64,000 nt of DNA from Volvox africanus (taxonomy: Eukaryota > Chlorophyta > Chlorophyceae > Chlamydomonadales > Volvocaceae). Positions within the stretch are counted from its first letter, which is position 1. Each line of letters begins with the position of its first letter. Below the pieces are notes generated by a model. It was not told the DNA's origin, ran no database searches, and saw nothing but the letters and a program-made list of their open reading frames with translations. The stretch is from NCBI GenBank assembly GCA_030268105.1, contig BSDZ01000058.1:1-64000 (forward strand), written 5' to 3'. The position numbers and the translations under genes were made by a program. This document shows, in pieces, positions 25,160-36,112 of the stretch.

Positions 25160-25306
25160 TTATAAAAGGGCAGCTTGAGTGGCTTGAGCGCGTTGCGCGG
25201 TTAGAGTGGCTTGAGCAGTTACCACAGAAAGACTTGAGAAGGCTTGAACGATTTCAGCGGAAGACTTGACGAGACGTCCCAGGGAGGAACGGTCTCGATA
25301 CCAGCT

Positions 25307-25729
25307 TGTTGTATATGGTACCCACGAAGGGTGGTATCAAAAGATACCGGTTGTTGTGCCAGAGCCCGATTAAGTAGAGCCGCCGACTAGGTCGTACTTG
25401 AGAGACCATAAGGCCTCGAACCGGGCGTGACCTTCAGAAGTCACCACTACAACCGGAGATTCAGTGAACCAGGAACCAGATGTTCCACCATTTACCATTC
25501 AGGCGGTAAATGGCCCATTCCATACAGGTTATGGAGTAACCGACAGGTTCGGATGTTTCAGGAAGTCGGTTAGTATTGGTCGTCGACTGCCGAGACCAAA
25601 TCCACAAATCGAATGCCAGATGGAAACATGAAACAGTTAATATGATAATTAAACATATTATATTATAAAATAATAAACAGATAATTATTATATCTTAATG
25701 AATTACCGAAATGCATTAAGGATACAACA
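25307..25729 (-). repeat. 5' LTR of element C
   Basis: A 423-bp LTR, the same length as 20423-20845, with about three substitutions. Confidence 0.95.
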
Positions 25730-26489
25730 TTTTGTGATGAACGCATTACATATGAATGAATCTGCATGATATAAATGTATTCGCATACATTTATATATGC
25801 ATCTGGCATGTTGTCATTATCCATCGCGACATTGCATCATGGCAAATCCGCCTAGCATGCATGAATGACCGAATCATTGAAGTGCGCATTATGCTCGTGC
25901 TACGAAACGATAAGTAATATTATTTGATATAATATTACTTCATTTAAGCACACGTTGAGAGCGCCGCCCTCGTCGCGATACATGCCCTGCAACCGGATAT
26001 CGTTATCCGGACCCTTGCATCATGCGAATGCCGGAAAGGCTTATACGTTGTTACGAGTAGACATCGCCCATACACAGTAGGGTTGTCACATCTAGGATCG
26101 GCCTCCTAATGTGAATCGTACGGCACTGCGATGCTGCGAGTATAACAGATGCGAGGACGGCTAAGCTAGACAAGACATTCGATACCGGAGAACACTTGTG
26201 TGTTCTACATTACTATTGCTATACGATATTCTACTTAGCCCGAGCTAAGCCTGAACTTCGCTAATCACCGCCGCGTGATGATTGCTTGCTTCCGGCGCTG
26301 ACGGCGATTACGTCCATTGCGCTGCTTCGATCTATAAGACTGTAAGTTATATCTCTTCTTGTTTGAAGTCTTCCGCTGTCTCTGTTTGCTCACGCTTGTC
26401 TTGCTGTACTTGCAAGTGCTCGCGCATCGGTGTCGAAAGCCTTCAGACGCGCAGATGCTTATGAGCAAACACGAAGGAGAGGTACAACA

Positions 26490-26726
26490 GGCAGGACATC
26501 CTGGAAGCACGTGATTGGCAGAGCTGGTACGACGCTCGTTCTGGTGGCCGCGCGTGGTGAAGGATGCGGAAAACTTTGTGCAAAGGTGCAGTTTATGCTA
26601 GCGCAATAAAACACTATCCGGTAAGGGCCAGGGTTTATTACAACCTTTACCTATACCAGATGTCCCTTGGGAAAGTGTTTCTATGGACTTCGTAGTCGTG
26701 CTGCCCAAAACTGAGGGGGGATACGA
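26490..26726 (+). pseudogene. Element A integrase fragment, copy 3
   Basis: Third repeat of the 237-bp piece, ending in TACGA, the true left target duplication of B4. One C-to-T change turns CAG into TAG (TTATGCTAGCG). Confidence 0.92.
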
Positions 26727-27550
26727 TGTTGTGCTACGGTTCATTTCCCGCCAACGTGTAGGTCGACGCGATCCTACGAGGCGAAGTGCTTTTGTGATGA
26801 ACGCATTACATATGAATGAATCTGCATGATATAAATGTATTCGCATACATTTATATATGCATCTGGCATGTTGTCATTATCCATCGCGACATTGCATCAT
26901 GGCAAATCCGCCTAGCATGCATGAATGACCGAATCATTGAAGTGCGCATTATGCTCGTGCTATGAAACGATAAGTAATATTATTTGATATAATATTACTT
27001 CATTTAAGCACACGTTGAGAGCACCGCCCTCGTCGCGATACATGCCCTGCAACCGGATATCGTTATCCGGACCCTTGCATCATGCGAATGCCGGAAAGGC
27101 TTATACGTTGTTACGAGTAGACATCGCCCATACACAGTAGGGTTGTCACATCTAGGATCGGCCTCCTAATGTGAATCGTACGGCACTGCGATGCTGCGAG
27201 TATAACAGATGCGAGGACGGCTAAGCTAGACAAGACATTCGATACCGGAGAACACTTGTGTGTTCTACATTACTATTGCTATACGATATTCTACTTAGCC
27301 CGAGCTAAGCCTGAACTTCGCTAATCACCGCCGCGTGATGATTGCTTGCTTCCGGCGCTGACGGCGATTTCGTCCATTGCATCATTCCGATCTGTAAGAC
27401 CGTAAGTTATATCTCTCTTCGTCTTGAAGTCTTCTGCTGTCTCTGTTTGCTCTCGCTTGCCTTGCTGTACTTGCAAGTGCTCGCGCATCGGTGTCGATAG
27501 TCTCCAGACGTGCAGATACTTATGAGCAAACGCGAACGAGAGGTACAACA
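26727..27550 (+). repeat. 5' LTR of B4
   Basis: An 824-bp LTR. It is the right-hand partner in the unequal exchanges that formed B2 and B3. Confidence 0.95.
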
Positions 27551-27617
27551 ATTTGGTATCAAGACAGGTTCGTTGCCTAACTGTCTCTCTCTGTCTAATC
27601 GGAAGTAGGTTCTTTCT

Positions 27618-29252
27618 ATGGCGAGTTCCAGCGACGAACCACGAGGACTGCTAGATACTTTTGCCGAAGACTTAGGCCGCGCCGTTTTGGACGCCGCCGC
27701 TTCCGGTTTGTAATTGTTTAATTGCTTTTGCTTAGATTGCTGCACTTGTTGTGTAAGTGTACGCTCTGAGTCGCAGGTAATCTCAGTGCACCGGCATTGC
27801 TTGCCGCGGCGACTGAGACCGGCTTTCGTCCGGACCAGTTGGCGACTCTCATTGCCCAAACTACGGAGATCAGGACTCAGCTGGGCAATTACTTGCTGAA
27901 TTTGCTGAATCTTCTCAAGAGTACTGTCGGTAGGCTCACCGAGTTGTTTTGTACTCTTGCCTTTGCGATAGAAGTCGGCTTCTATTACGCAAACCTAGGG
28001 TATCGTTTCGTGCTTCATGTCCGCGGAACACGACGATACGCCGCACACTAGCCTAGCTAGCCAACCCGATTTTGTTGTGGCTGCTAGAGCACCGGATAGA
28101 GGTCTTGAGACTGTTGGCGCGCGAGCCACTCAAGAGCCCCTTTTCCTTCAGACCCCTGCTCACTTAATTGTGCCGCATTCAGCAGTGAACACGAATATGG
28201 ACAACACTGCTGGACCAAGGGTTCTGCCATTACCTCAAGCTCGAGGGCATGATGACATCCCTGAGGTGATGAGATTGTCGATTCCCGTTCCTAGGCTCAA
28301 TATTTCGCTGACCGACAAGACACCAGGGCATAGCATAGCCAATGCAACTCGTGCGTACGTGCGTGACGCTAAAAAGTATCTCCAGGCTGTTCATGGTGGC
28401 GATAATGACGGTATCAGGTGTCTCTTCGTTGGTAACACCCTCGAGGGCGCAGCGAAGGACTGGTATCGCAATTGGACCAACGCCCGGGGCAGCTATACTT
28501 TTGACGAGTTGGTCGCCGCTTTGCTCGCACGATTCGCTACTGAGGTTCAAGCACGCGATGTGGAAGCTCGTAACGTTTTGGCAGCCGGTAGCTACCACAT
28601 GCGTCGGGATGAAAATGTACCTGCGTACCAGTCACGCTTCGAAGCACTTGTGACTCCCATTGCTGACCTCACCGAATCCGAGCGTGTCTTTTGGTTTAGG
28701 CGAGGCCTAACGAAACTTTTGGCTAAATGGTGCGCCACTGACTTGGTTGGAGCGCAGATCAAGTCGTATGACGCGTTGGTCGCTTTTGCTAAGGGCGCGG
28801 AGATACGACTCCTTGCCGGCGAGGAAGAAGTCAAGTCTGCCCCTCGTGCGAATGCCGTGCAAGTGCAGGATCCGCTTGGGGAAGCTGTAGCTCTCGACCA
28901 GGACCTCGGCGCGACCCGCCCCACGCCTACTGCCGCGACGCGACGCAGCAACGGGCAACGCAAGGCGCGCGGGGGCGCTAGCTCGGGTGTCCGTGGTACA
29001 GGAGGAGCAGGTCCGAGCTCGGACCCAGCTAGGAACAGGAAGCGTGGTGGTGCGCCGTCGTCGGCAGCCGCACAGCGTTCCGACCCCAACGCGAAGCGGA
29101 CTCGTACGGACGACACATTTATGCCAAAATGGAATTGCAATCGTTCCGAATTCGAGCGTCGAAAATTGGCCAACGTTTGTCTACGGTGTGCGGAGAACCA
29201 TTCCACGAAGGATTGCCCTCTAATGCCGCCGTTTGTACCTCAGCCAAAATAG
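27618..29252 (+). CDS. B4 Gag
   Basis: Exon-like pieces 27618-27705 (MASSSDEPRG) and from 27777 (IAQTTEIRTQ) precede the main frame 28017-29252 (411 codons, starting MSAEHDDTPH). The main frame contains the capsid blocks SIPVPRLNIS, FVGNTLEG, LLARFATEV and AYQSRFEALVTPIADL, and a basic Gly/Ser-rich linker. The zinc knuckle CLRCAENHSTKDC precedes the TAG at 29250-29252. The knuckle has CX2CX3HX4C spacing. The TAG is followed in the same frame by Pol, so Gag-Pol would need stop-codon readthrough. The splice sites are inferred only from GT/AG position and conservation with A and B1. Confidence 0.88.
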
Positions 29253-32200
29253 GGGCTTGCCCGGGTTCCTGTGGAGGGGGCACCACCTGGGATTTCTGAA
29301 CTAACGCGTGGTCGGTGGTCATCCTTACGGCCAGCCGTTAAGGCATTGTTGCCTTGTGTACTTGGACACATCGAGCGAGTCATTGCGCGACGCATCACAC
29401 TTGACGGACGCACGGGACTTCTGTGCTTCGACCCGTTGTGTAATTTGTTTACACCTCGCCGTCCCCTGTCGTCTATCGATCTGTCTAACCACGTGGTTTT
29501 GTTCATCCCCTCGTCTCTGCGTGAGATGTCGGAACAGTTGGCCATATACAGGAGATGTAGGCGTCAATATCCAGGCACTGCCGCATGTGTATTACTCCCT
29601 GCTTTCTGTCGGCGCAAGGCAGAGGCATCGTTAAGGGGTATGCGGCATGTCCACCGGCTCGAGCCGGGCACCGTTTTGTTTAATGGTGTGGATTGGGAGG
29701 GTATGCTGGCTCCGTGGCCACGCCTATCCTACTCGGTTGACGTTTGGTACGAAGCTCCTGATGGGGGTGCCGTTGGTTACGGACCTGCCTTAAGTGCACT
29801 GACGTTGTCTGCTGGGCAGTCGCTCGTAGATAACCGTGTCCCAGTGGTTCAGATCGGTTTGAATGGCCGTACTCTGAAGGCACTTGTTGACACCAGTGCC
29901 AGCGACGACTTCATCTCTGTCGCAGAGGTGAACGCGCTGGGGTTGTCCCCAGAGTCGTCTGATTGTCCACAGGTTACCCTTGCTGACGGGGGTAAGCATC
30001 CCATCGTGGGCAGGATTACCCTTAGCCTATCGATAGGCCCTTTGCGTGTTGTGACCCGGCCGTACGTGCTGCAGGGCTTAGCAGAGACTGCACCGTACAT
30101 AATGGGGTCGTCGACATTACGACAGTACCGCGCACGCATCGACATGGAGACCGCAACCCTGCATATGTGCAAGGGTACTCTGTCGATTAAGGTACCTTTC
30201 CTGTCGTTCAAACATGTCACACCAAAGGAGGGCGAAACTGAGGCGGTGCCTATGGTTAATTTCGCTGTGACCGCAATGGCCGCGCGAATCGAACCAGAGC
30301 TAGTCGGGCGTAAGGAAGCCGTCCGTTTGTTACGGAAGGGTGCCCACGGACTGCTTTTAAGGCCGCGGGTGAGCTGTTGTGTCACCACCGCGCAGATTTC
30401 TGCGGATCCTGAGGTTGAGGCCCTACTGTCGCAGTATGAGGACGTCTTTAAAGATATCCCTGGCCTACCACCTATGCGTCCTGTTGATCACACAATCCCT
30501 CTCATGCCTGGAGCGCAGCCTACGGCCCGGCCAATGTACAGGTTGAGTCCATTGGAACTGGACGAGGTGAAGCGCCAGGTGACGGATTTGCTCGCAAAGG
30601 GTATGATACGCCCCAGCACATCCCCGTATTCTGCACCGATTTTGTTTGTCGGTAAGAAGGATGGGACCTTGCGCATGTGCATCGATTACCGGGGGTTAAA
30701 TGCGAATACGATGAAAAATCGCTACCCTTTGCGTTGACGACCTGTTGGATAAGCTGAAGGGCTCGGCTTATTTTTCCTCAATTGACTTACAACAGGGCTA
30801 CAATCAGATTCGCATCGCTGCCTCTGATATCCCGAAAACCGCTTTTCGGACGCCCTTCGGTCACTTTGAGTATACGGTCCTATCGTTTGGTTTGACTAAT
30901 GCCCCTGCGACGTTTCAGGCGGTTATGGACCGAATGTTTAGGCCGTTTATCGACAGGTTCGTTGTTTGCTACCTGGATGACATCTTGGTATATTCTAAGA
31001 CGCGCGAGGAGCACTTGGAGCATCTGCGGCTCGTGCTCGACGTTATGAGGCGGGAGCAATTGTTTGCTAAACGCGCCAAATGCTTTTGGGCGCAGCCTCA
31101 GGTGGAATATTTGGGTCACATTGTGTCGGCCACCGGTGTGAAGATGGACCCGCGGAAGGTCGCCGTGGTTCGCGATTGGCCCGCGCCTCAGAACCTCACG
31201 GAGCTGTGTAAGTTCCTTGGCTTGACCAATTATTTCCGAAAGTTCATTGAAAAATATTCCATCATTGCGGCCCCGCTTACTAACTTAACTCGCAAAGGCG
31301 TTTTCGTTTCGCTTGAGTCGTGGACGTCGCAATGCCAGCGGGCATTCGAAGAGCTCAAACGAATCATTGCCGAAGATGTCACCCTTGCATTCCCTGATTA
31401 CTCGTTGCCATTTCGTGTTGAGGTAGTGTCTGATGCCTCAATATTTGGAAGCGGCGCTGTATTGTTACAGGAAGGGCGACCAATCGCCTTCACGAGTAAG
31501 AAGTTTTCTGGTGCGGAGATTCGCTACACCACCGGGGAACAGGAGCTTCTGGCCGTGCTGCATGCTTTAAAGGAATGGCGCTGTTACCTCGAGGGACGCC
31601 CGTTTACTTTAAAGACTGACCACAAGCCCCTAACGTTTTTGCAAAGCGTTCCGACGTTGAACCGCCGTCAAGCTAGGTGGATGGAATATCTAGCTAGGTT
31701 CAACTGCACCTGGGAGTACATTTCTGGTAAATTGAATATTGCCGATGCTCTCAGTCGACATCCGTCGCTACACGCTGCAATTTTGGCAGCGCCCGTCGCA
31801 CGGCCGCGTAGCGAGGAGGTACCGATCGCGACGGACCTCGCGGAGCGGTTGAAGGTTGCCTACAACGCAGACGCCTGGTTCGCGGACCCGGCTAATGTAG
31901 AAAACCTTCGCAAGCAGAATGGCCTTTGGCTACGGACGGAGGGTGCAGCTACGCAAATCGTCGTTCCGAACGACGACTCGCTACGCTACGACATCCTTGC
32001 GCGGTTCCACGAGGACCCGTTAGCAGGACACCCTGGTAGCAAGCGATTGATCGACTTGGTGCAACGTTCCTTTTGGTGGCCTCGTTTGGCTAAGGATGCG
32101 GCGAACTTCGTCCAGACATGCAGTCTGTGCCAGCGCAATAAGGCTTTGTCCGGTAAGGGCCATGGGTTGTTGCAACCGTTGCCTGTCCCGGATGCGCCTT

Positions 32201-33309
32201 GGGAAAGTGTTTCCATGGACTTCGTAGTCGCGCTGCCCAAAACTGAGGGGGGATACGATGCGGTGTTCGTAATGGTCGATCGTCTGACTAAGATGGTTCA
32301 CCTAGCACCATGCACATCATCCTGCACGGCTGAGCAAACCGCACGTTTGTTTTTCGACAATGTGGTTCGGTTACACGGGATTCCCAAAAATGTGATCTCG
32401 GACCGCGGTGGACAGTTCACGTCTAAGTTTTGGGAAGCGCTCTGCAAACTAGTTGGCATGCGTGTCAACCTGAGCACGGCGTATCACCCGCAGACTGATG
32501 GTCAAACCGAACGCACAAACCGCACGTTGGGTGATATGTTGCGCAATTATGCTGGTCGCACACCACTCGTTTGGGATACGTATTTGACTGCGGCAGAATT
32601 CGCGCTTAACAATGCTGTTAACCGCTCTACAGGCAAAAGTCCGTTCTTTCTTAACTACGGATTTCATCCCGCGCTACCCGTGTGGCGTGAGTTGGAAGTG
32701 AACGTGCCTGCTGCTAAACTTTTTGCCAAGTCTTTTATGTCCCGAATCACAGACGCTAAGTCGTGTTTGGACGCGGCGCAGCAACGAACGACGGAATACT
32801 ATAACAAATCCAAGCAGGATGTGACGTTTTCCAAGGGGCAACTCGTGTTGCTAAGCACCAAGAACTTGCGTTCCTTGGCCGACGGATCCCGAAAACTCTT
32901 ACCCCGCTGGATTGGTCCGTATCCTGTCGTGCGCATGGTTGGGAATGTGGCTGTGGAGCTTGCATTGCCCACTGATATGACCATTCACCCCACGTTTCAC
33001 GTATCGCTTGTTCGTCCGTATCGTAGTACGGAACCCGTCCCTGAGCCTGCTAACGCCCCCGCAGCGATCGAACCAGTTCCCGAGACCTGGATCCCTGGTA
33101 AACAGAAGTTTTACGATGTGGAGCGGGTGTTAGATTATTGCGCGCGTCGTGTGGGCCAACACCGATGTAAGCGAACAGTACACGAGTACTTGGTTAAGTG
33201 GACAGGGTATACCGACGAGCACAACTCATGGGAACCGGCACGCAACTTCTCACAGGACATGAAACCCCTGCTCGAAGAAGCCCGCAAACGTGCCACGCAA
33301 GCCCAATGA
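29253..33309 (+). pseudogene. B4 Pol: protease, RT, RNase H, integrase, chromodomain, one frameshift
   Basis: In frame with Gag after TAG. It has the pre-protease region, protease motif DTSA (29889-29900) and RT with MCIDYRG. A 5-bp deletion near 30733 (CCTTTGCGTTGACG) shifts the frame. The remainder, 30745-33309, is open for 854 codons. It holds YLDD at 30970-30981, RNase H ([16 protein letters not shown]), integrase with the zinc finger (SLCQRNKALSG) and the D-D-E set in MDFVVALPKTEGG, ISDRGGQFTSKFW and TDGQTERTNR, then WIGPYPVVRM (GPY motif). The terminal chromodomain is VHEYLVKWTGYTDEHNSWEP. The protease Gly-to-Ser change is shared with B1, so it was in their common source. Confidence 0.92.
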
Positions 33310-33368
33310 CCCCTGCAGTCGATGCTGTATGATGCAGCGAGGACGCTGCATACGGGAGGGGGGATAAT

Positions 33369-34192
33369 TGTTGTGCTACGGTTCATTTCCCGCCGACGCG
33401 TAGGTCGACGCGATCCTACGAGGCGAAGTGCTTTTGTGATGAACGCATTACATATGAATGAATCTGCATGATATAAATGTATTCGCATACATTTATCTAT
33501 GCATCTGGCATGTTGTCATTATCCATCGTGACATCGCATCATGGCAAATCCGCCTAGCATGCATGAATGACCGAATCATTGAAGTGCGCATTATGCTCGT
33601 GCTACGAAACGATAAGTAATATTATCTGATATAATATTACTTCATTTAAGCACACGTTGAGAGCGCCGCCCTCGTCGCGATACATGCCCTGCAACCGGAT
33701 ATCGTTATCCGGACCCTTGCATCATGCGAATGCCAGAAAGGCTTATACGTTGTTACGAGTAGACATCGCCCATACGCAGTAGGGTTGTCACATCTAGGAT
33801 CGGCCTCCTAATGTGAATCGTACGGCACTGCGATGCTGCGAGTATAACAGATGCGAGGACGGCTAAGCTAGACAAGACATTCGATACCGGAGAACACTTG
33901 TGTGTTCTACATTACTATTGCTATACGATATTCTACTTAGCCCGAGCTAAGCCTGAACTTCGCTAATCACCGCCGCGTGATGATTGCTTGCTTCCGGCGC
34001 TGACGGCGATTTCGTCCATTGCATCATTCCGATCTGTAAGACCGTAAGTTATATCTCTCTTCGTCTTGAAGTCTTCCGCTGTCTCTGTTTGCTCTCGCTT
34101 GCCTTGCTGTACTTGCAAGTGCTCGCGCATCGGTGTCGATAGTCTCCAGACGTGCAGATACTTATGAGCAAACGCGAACGAGAGGTACAACA
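33369..34192 (+). repeat. 3' LTR of B4
   Basis: An 824-bp LTR ending GTACAACA, followed by the target duplication TACGA at 34193-34197, where element A resumes. Confidence 0.95.
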
Positions 34193-35248
34193 TACGACTC
34201 GGTGCTCGTAATGGTCGATCGTTTGACCAAGATGGTTCACTTAGCCCCCTGCACCTCGTCTTGCACCGCTGAGCAAACAGCACGATTATTTTTCGATAAC
34301 GTGGTTCGATTGCATGGCGTTCCTAAAAATGTGATATCCAATCGCGGCGGTCAATTCACGTCTAAGTTTTGGGAAGCGCTATGTCAACTCGTCGGTATGC
34401 GCGTTCATTTGAGCACAGCATATCATCCACAATCCGATGGGCAAACTGAACGCATAAATCGCACTTTGGGCGACATGTTGAGGAATTTCGCGGGACGCAC
34501 ACCCTCTGTTTGGGATACGTTTCTGACATCGGCAGAATTCGCGCTTAACAACGCTGTTAACCGCTCTACAGGTCAAAGCCCTTTCTTTCTGAATTATGGA
34601 TTTCATCCTGCGCTACCCGTGTGGCAAGAATTGGAGATAAATATCCCTGCGGCTAAAACCTTTGCCAAGTCGTTCCTATCCCGCATGACAGACGCGAAGG
34701 CATGCCTGGACGCGGCACAACAACGGACGATGGACTATTATAATAAATCTAAACGGGACGTAACATTTTCGGTGGGACAAATGGTATTACTGAGCACTAA
34801 GAACTTGCGTTCACTCGCCGACAGTTCCTGTAAATTGTTACCTCGTTGGATTGGTCCATATCCCATTGTTCGCATGGTAGGGAATGTAGCCGTGGAGCTA
34901 TCCCTACCTTCTGACATGAATATCCATCCCACATTTCATATTTCTTTAATTCGCCCTTATCGCGGCACAGCACCCGTTACGAACGACACCGATGCCCCTG
35001 CAGTAATGGACCCCGGTCCCGAGACCTGGATCGCAGGCAAGCAAAAGGTGTATGATGTGGAACGCATACTGGATTATCGGGTTCGTCGCATTGGTCGACA
35101 ACGACGAAAGCGGAAGGTGCATGAATATCTGGTCAAGTGGACTGGCTATTCTAGCGAGCATACTTCGTAGGAGCCGATGCGTAACTTCTCGCCGGAAATG
35201 AAGCCCCTGTTGGAGGAAGCTCGTCTACGCGCCACGCAAACCCAATGA
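34193..35248 (+). pseudogene. Element A integrase C-terminal part and chromodomain
   Basis: It continues the integrase from TACGA: VLVMVDRLTKMVHLAP, then SNRGGQFTSKFW, in which the second catalytic Asp is changed to Asn (B4 and C have SDRG), then SDGQTERINR, the GPY motif (WIGPYPIVRM) and a chromodomain (EYLVKWTGYSSEH). A TAG at 35168-35170 cuts the chromodomain. The family stop is at 35246-35248. The mutated Asp and the nonsense codon mean this integrase is inactive. Confidence 0.9.
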
Positions 35249-35291
35249 TCCTTGCAGTTGATGCTGTTCGATGCAGCGAGGACGCTGCATT

Positions 35292-35307
35292 CGGGAGGGG
35301 GGATAGT
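35292..35307 (+). other. Polypurine tract of element A
   Basis: CGGGAGGGGGGATAGT lies immediately before the 3' LTR. It is the expected primer for plus-strand DNA synthesis. The same motif precedes the 3' LTRs of B1 and B4. Confidence 0.8.
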
Positions 35308-36112
35308 TGTTGTACGTGGGTTCAATCACCGTTTACATTTATGAAGGCCGCAATGCATTCAGATATCATGAAGCATAATACAATCATATTAGCATGATAT
35401 ACTCGAGTATATCTAGCTAATCAGGCATGTCGCATCATCATTCACGACATCACTGTCGGTCAACATGTTTGACTTGAGGCTGATAATTAATGCGCGACCT
35501 ATCCATTGGCATATTATATCACGTAATAATACTTTGAATAGTATTACCTCATCTGTGTCATAAACCATACGCGTATGCAAGAATGCGGCGATGGTTGGGT
35601 CAGCAACCGAATATCGATATTCAGACCTTTGCATATTGCATGCGTTGCATCCAATAATATCACGAATGACACGATATTTAGAGCAGTCTTACCAAGGTAC
35701 TCACACTTGAGATCGTAATCCAGTGAGACCTGTACTGCACATCGGTATCGCGACGTGATAGGTGCGAGGACGGCCGCCTAGAGACCGAAGTCGGCGCAAC
35801 GCTAACTTTGGACCAAGTATTCGAGTACTTAACTCTATCCGATACGCATACATACGATAATCATTTACATTCGGCCTGAGCTATTCTAGCATTCCATCTG
35901 CAGCCGAGTGATGAACATTGCCCACGGGGTCTGACGGCAGACTGTAATTCTGTAACTGAAGAACATTGTAAGTTGAATCTTTCCTTGCTATTGAGTCTTC
36001 CACTGTCTACTATTCGCATTGGCTTGCCTTGCTGTTCGTAAGCTTGGTACGCACGCAGCTAACACCTAGACGTGCAGAGCTAATACATGATTGAAGAAGG
36101 AAGGATACAACA
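35308..36112 (+). repeat. 3' LTR of element A
   Basis: An 805-bp LTR, TGTTGTACG to GATACAACA, followed by the target duplication CCTTC and by resumed satellite. Confidence 0.95.

Larger units (their letters stand above)
20423..25729 (-). mobile_element. Element C: RT-less chromovirus with near-identical LTRs
   Basis: The 5307-bp element is flanked by TTTTG (20418-20422 and 25730-25734). Its 423-bp LTRs at 20423-20845 (3' LTR by coding sense) and 25307-25729 (5' LTR) differ at about three positions by eye. On the minus strand the PBS TGGTATCGAGACCG follows the 5' LTR, and the polypurine tract AGAGGGGGAACAAT precedes the 3' LTR. Gag, protease, integrase and chromodomain frames are open. Almost all of RT and RNase H is absent. 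It is the youngest insertion in the nest. Confidence 0.93.
20355..26489 (+). repeat. Mosaic B LTR (B3), split by element C
   Basis: The LTR consists of 20355-20422 and 25735-26489, interrupted by element C and its TTTTG duplication. Together about 823 bp. It matches the B4 5' LTR until near 26271 (GCTAATCACC) and the B1 3' LTR from about 26310 (CTGCTTCGATCTATAAG). Its switch point therefore differs from that of B2. Confidence 0.9.
26727..34192 (+). mobile_element. Element B4: nearly complete Ty3/gypsy chromovirus
   Basis: The 7466-bp element is flanked by TACGA (26722-26726 and 34193-34197). Its 824-bp LTRs (26727-27550 and 33369-34192) are about 99 per cent identical by eye. The PBS TGGTATCAAGAC is at 27554-27565 and the polypurine tract CGGGAGGGGGGATAAT precedes the 3' LTR. 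Gag is open. Pol is open except for one 5-bp deletion in RT. This is the best-preserved autonomous-type element in the window. Confidence 0.95.
5559..36112 (+). mobile_element. Element A: outer Ty3/gypsy chromovirus with nested insertions
   Basis: The element starts TGCTGTAC and ends GATACAACA. It is flanked by the perfect 5-bp target duplication CCTTC (5554-5558 and 36113-36117), which lies inside the satellite unit. Its own sequence is 5559-12499, the 237-bp piece 19059-19295 (amplified to three copies) and 34193-36112. The rest is inserted elements B1, B4 and C plus duplicated LTRs. The order gag, protease, reverse transcriptase, RNase H, integrase, chromodomain places it among Ty3/gypsy chromoviruses. 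Stop codons, a duplicated protease-RT block and a lost integrase Asp show it is dead. The two LTRs differ by roughly 3 per cent by eye. Confidence 0.93.

Noticed and set aside
7990..29252. Reassigned UAG codon as explanation for the Gag-Pol stop
   Set aside because: The arylsulfatase frame appears to end in TAG and no sense-position TAG was seen in host exons. Readthrough is simpler.
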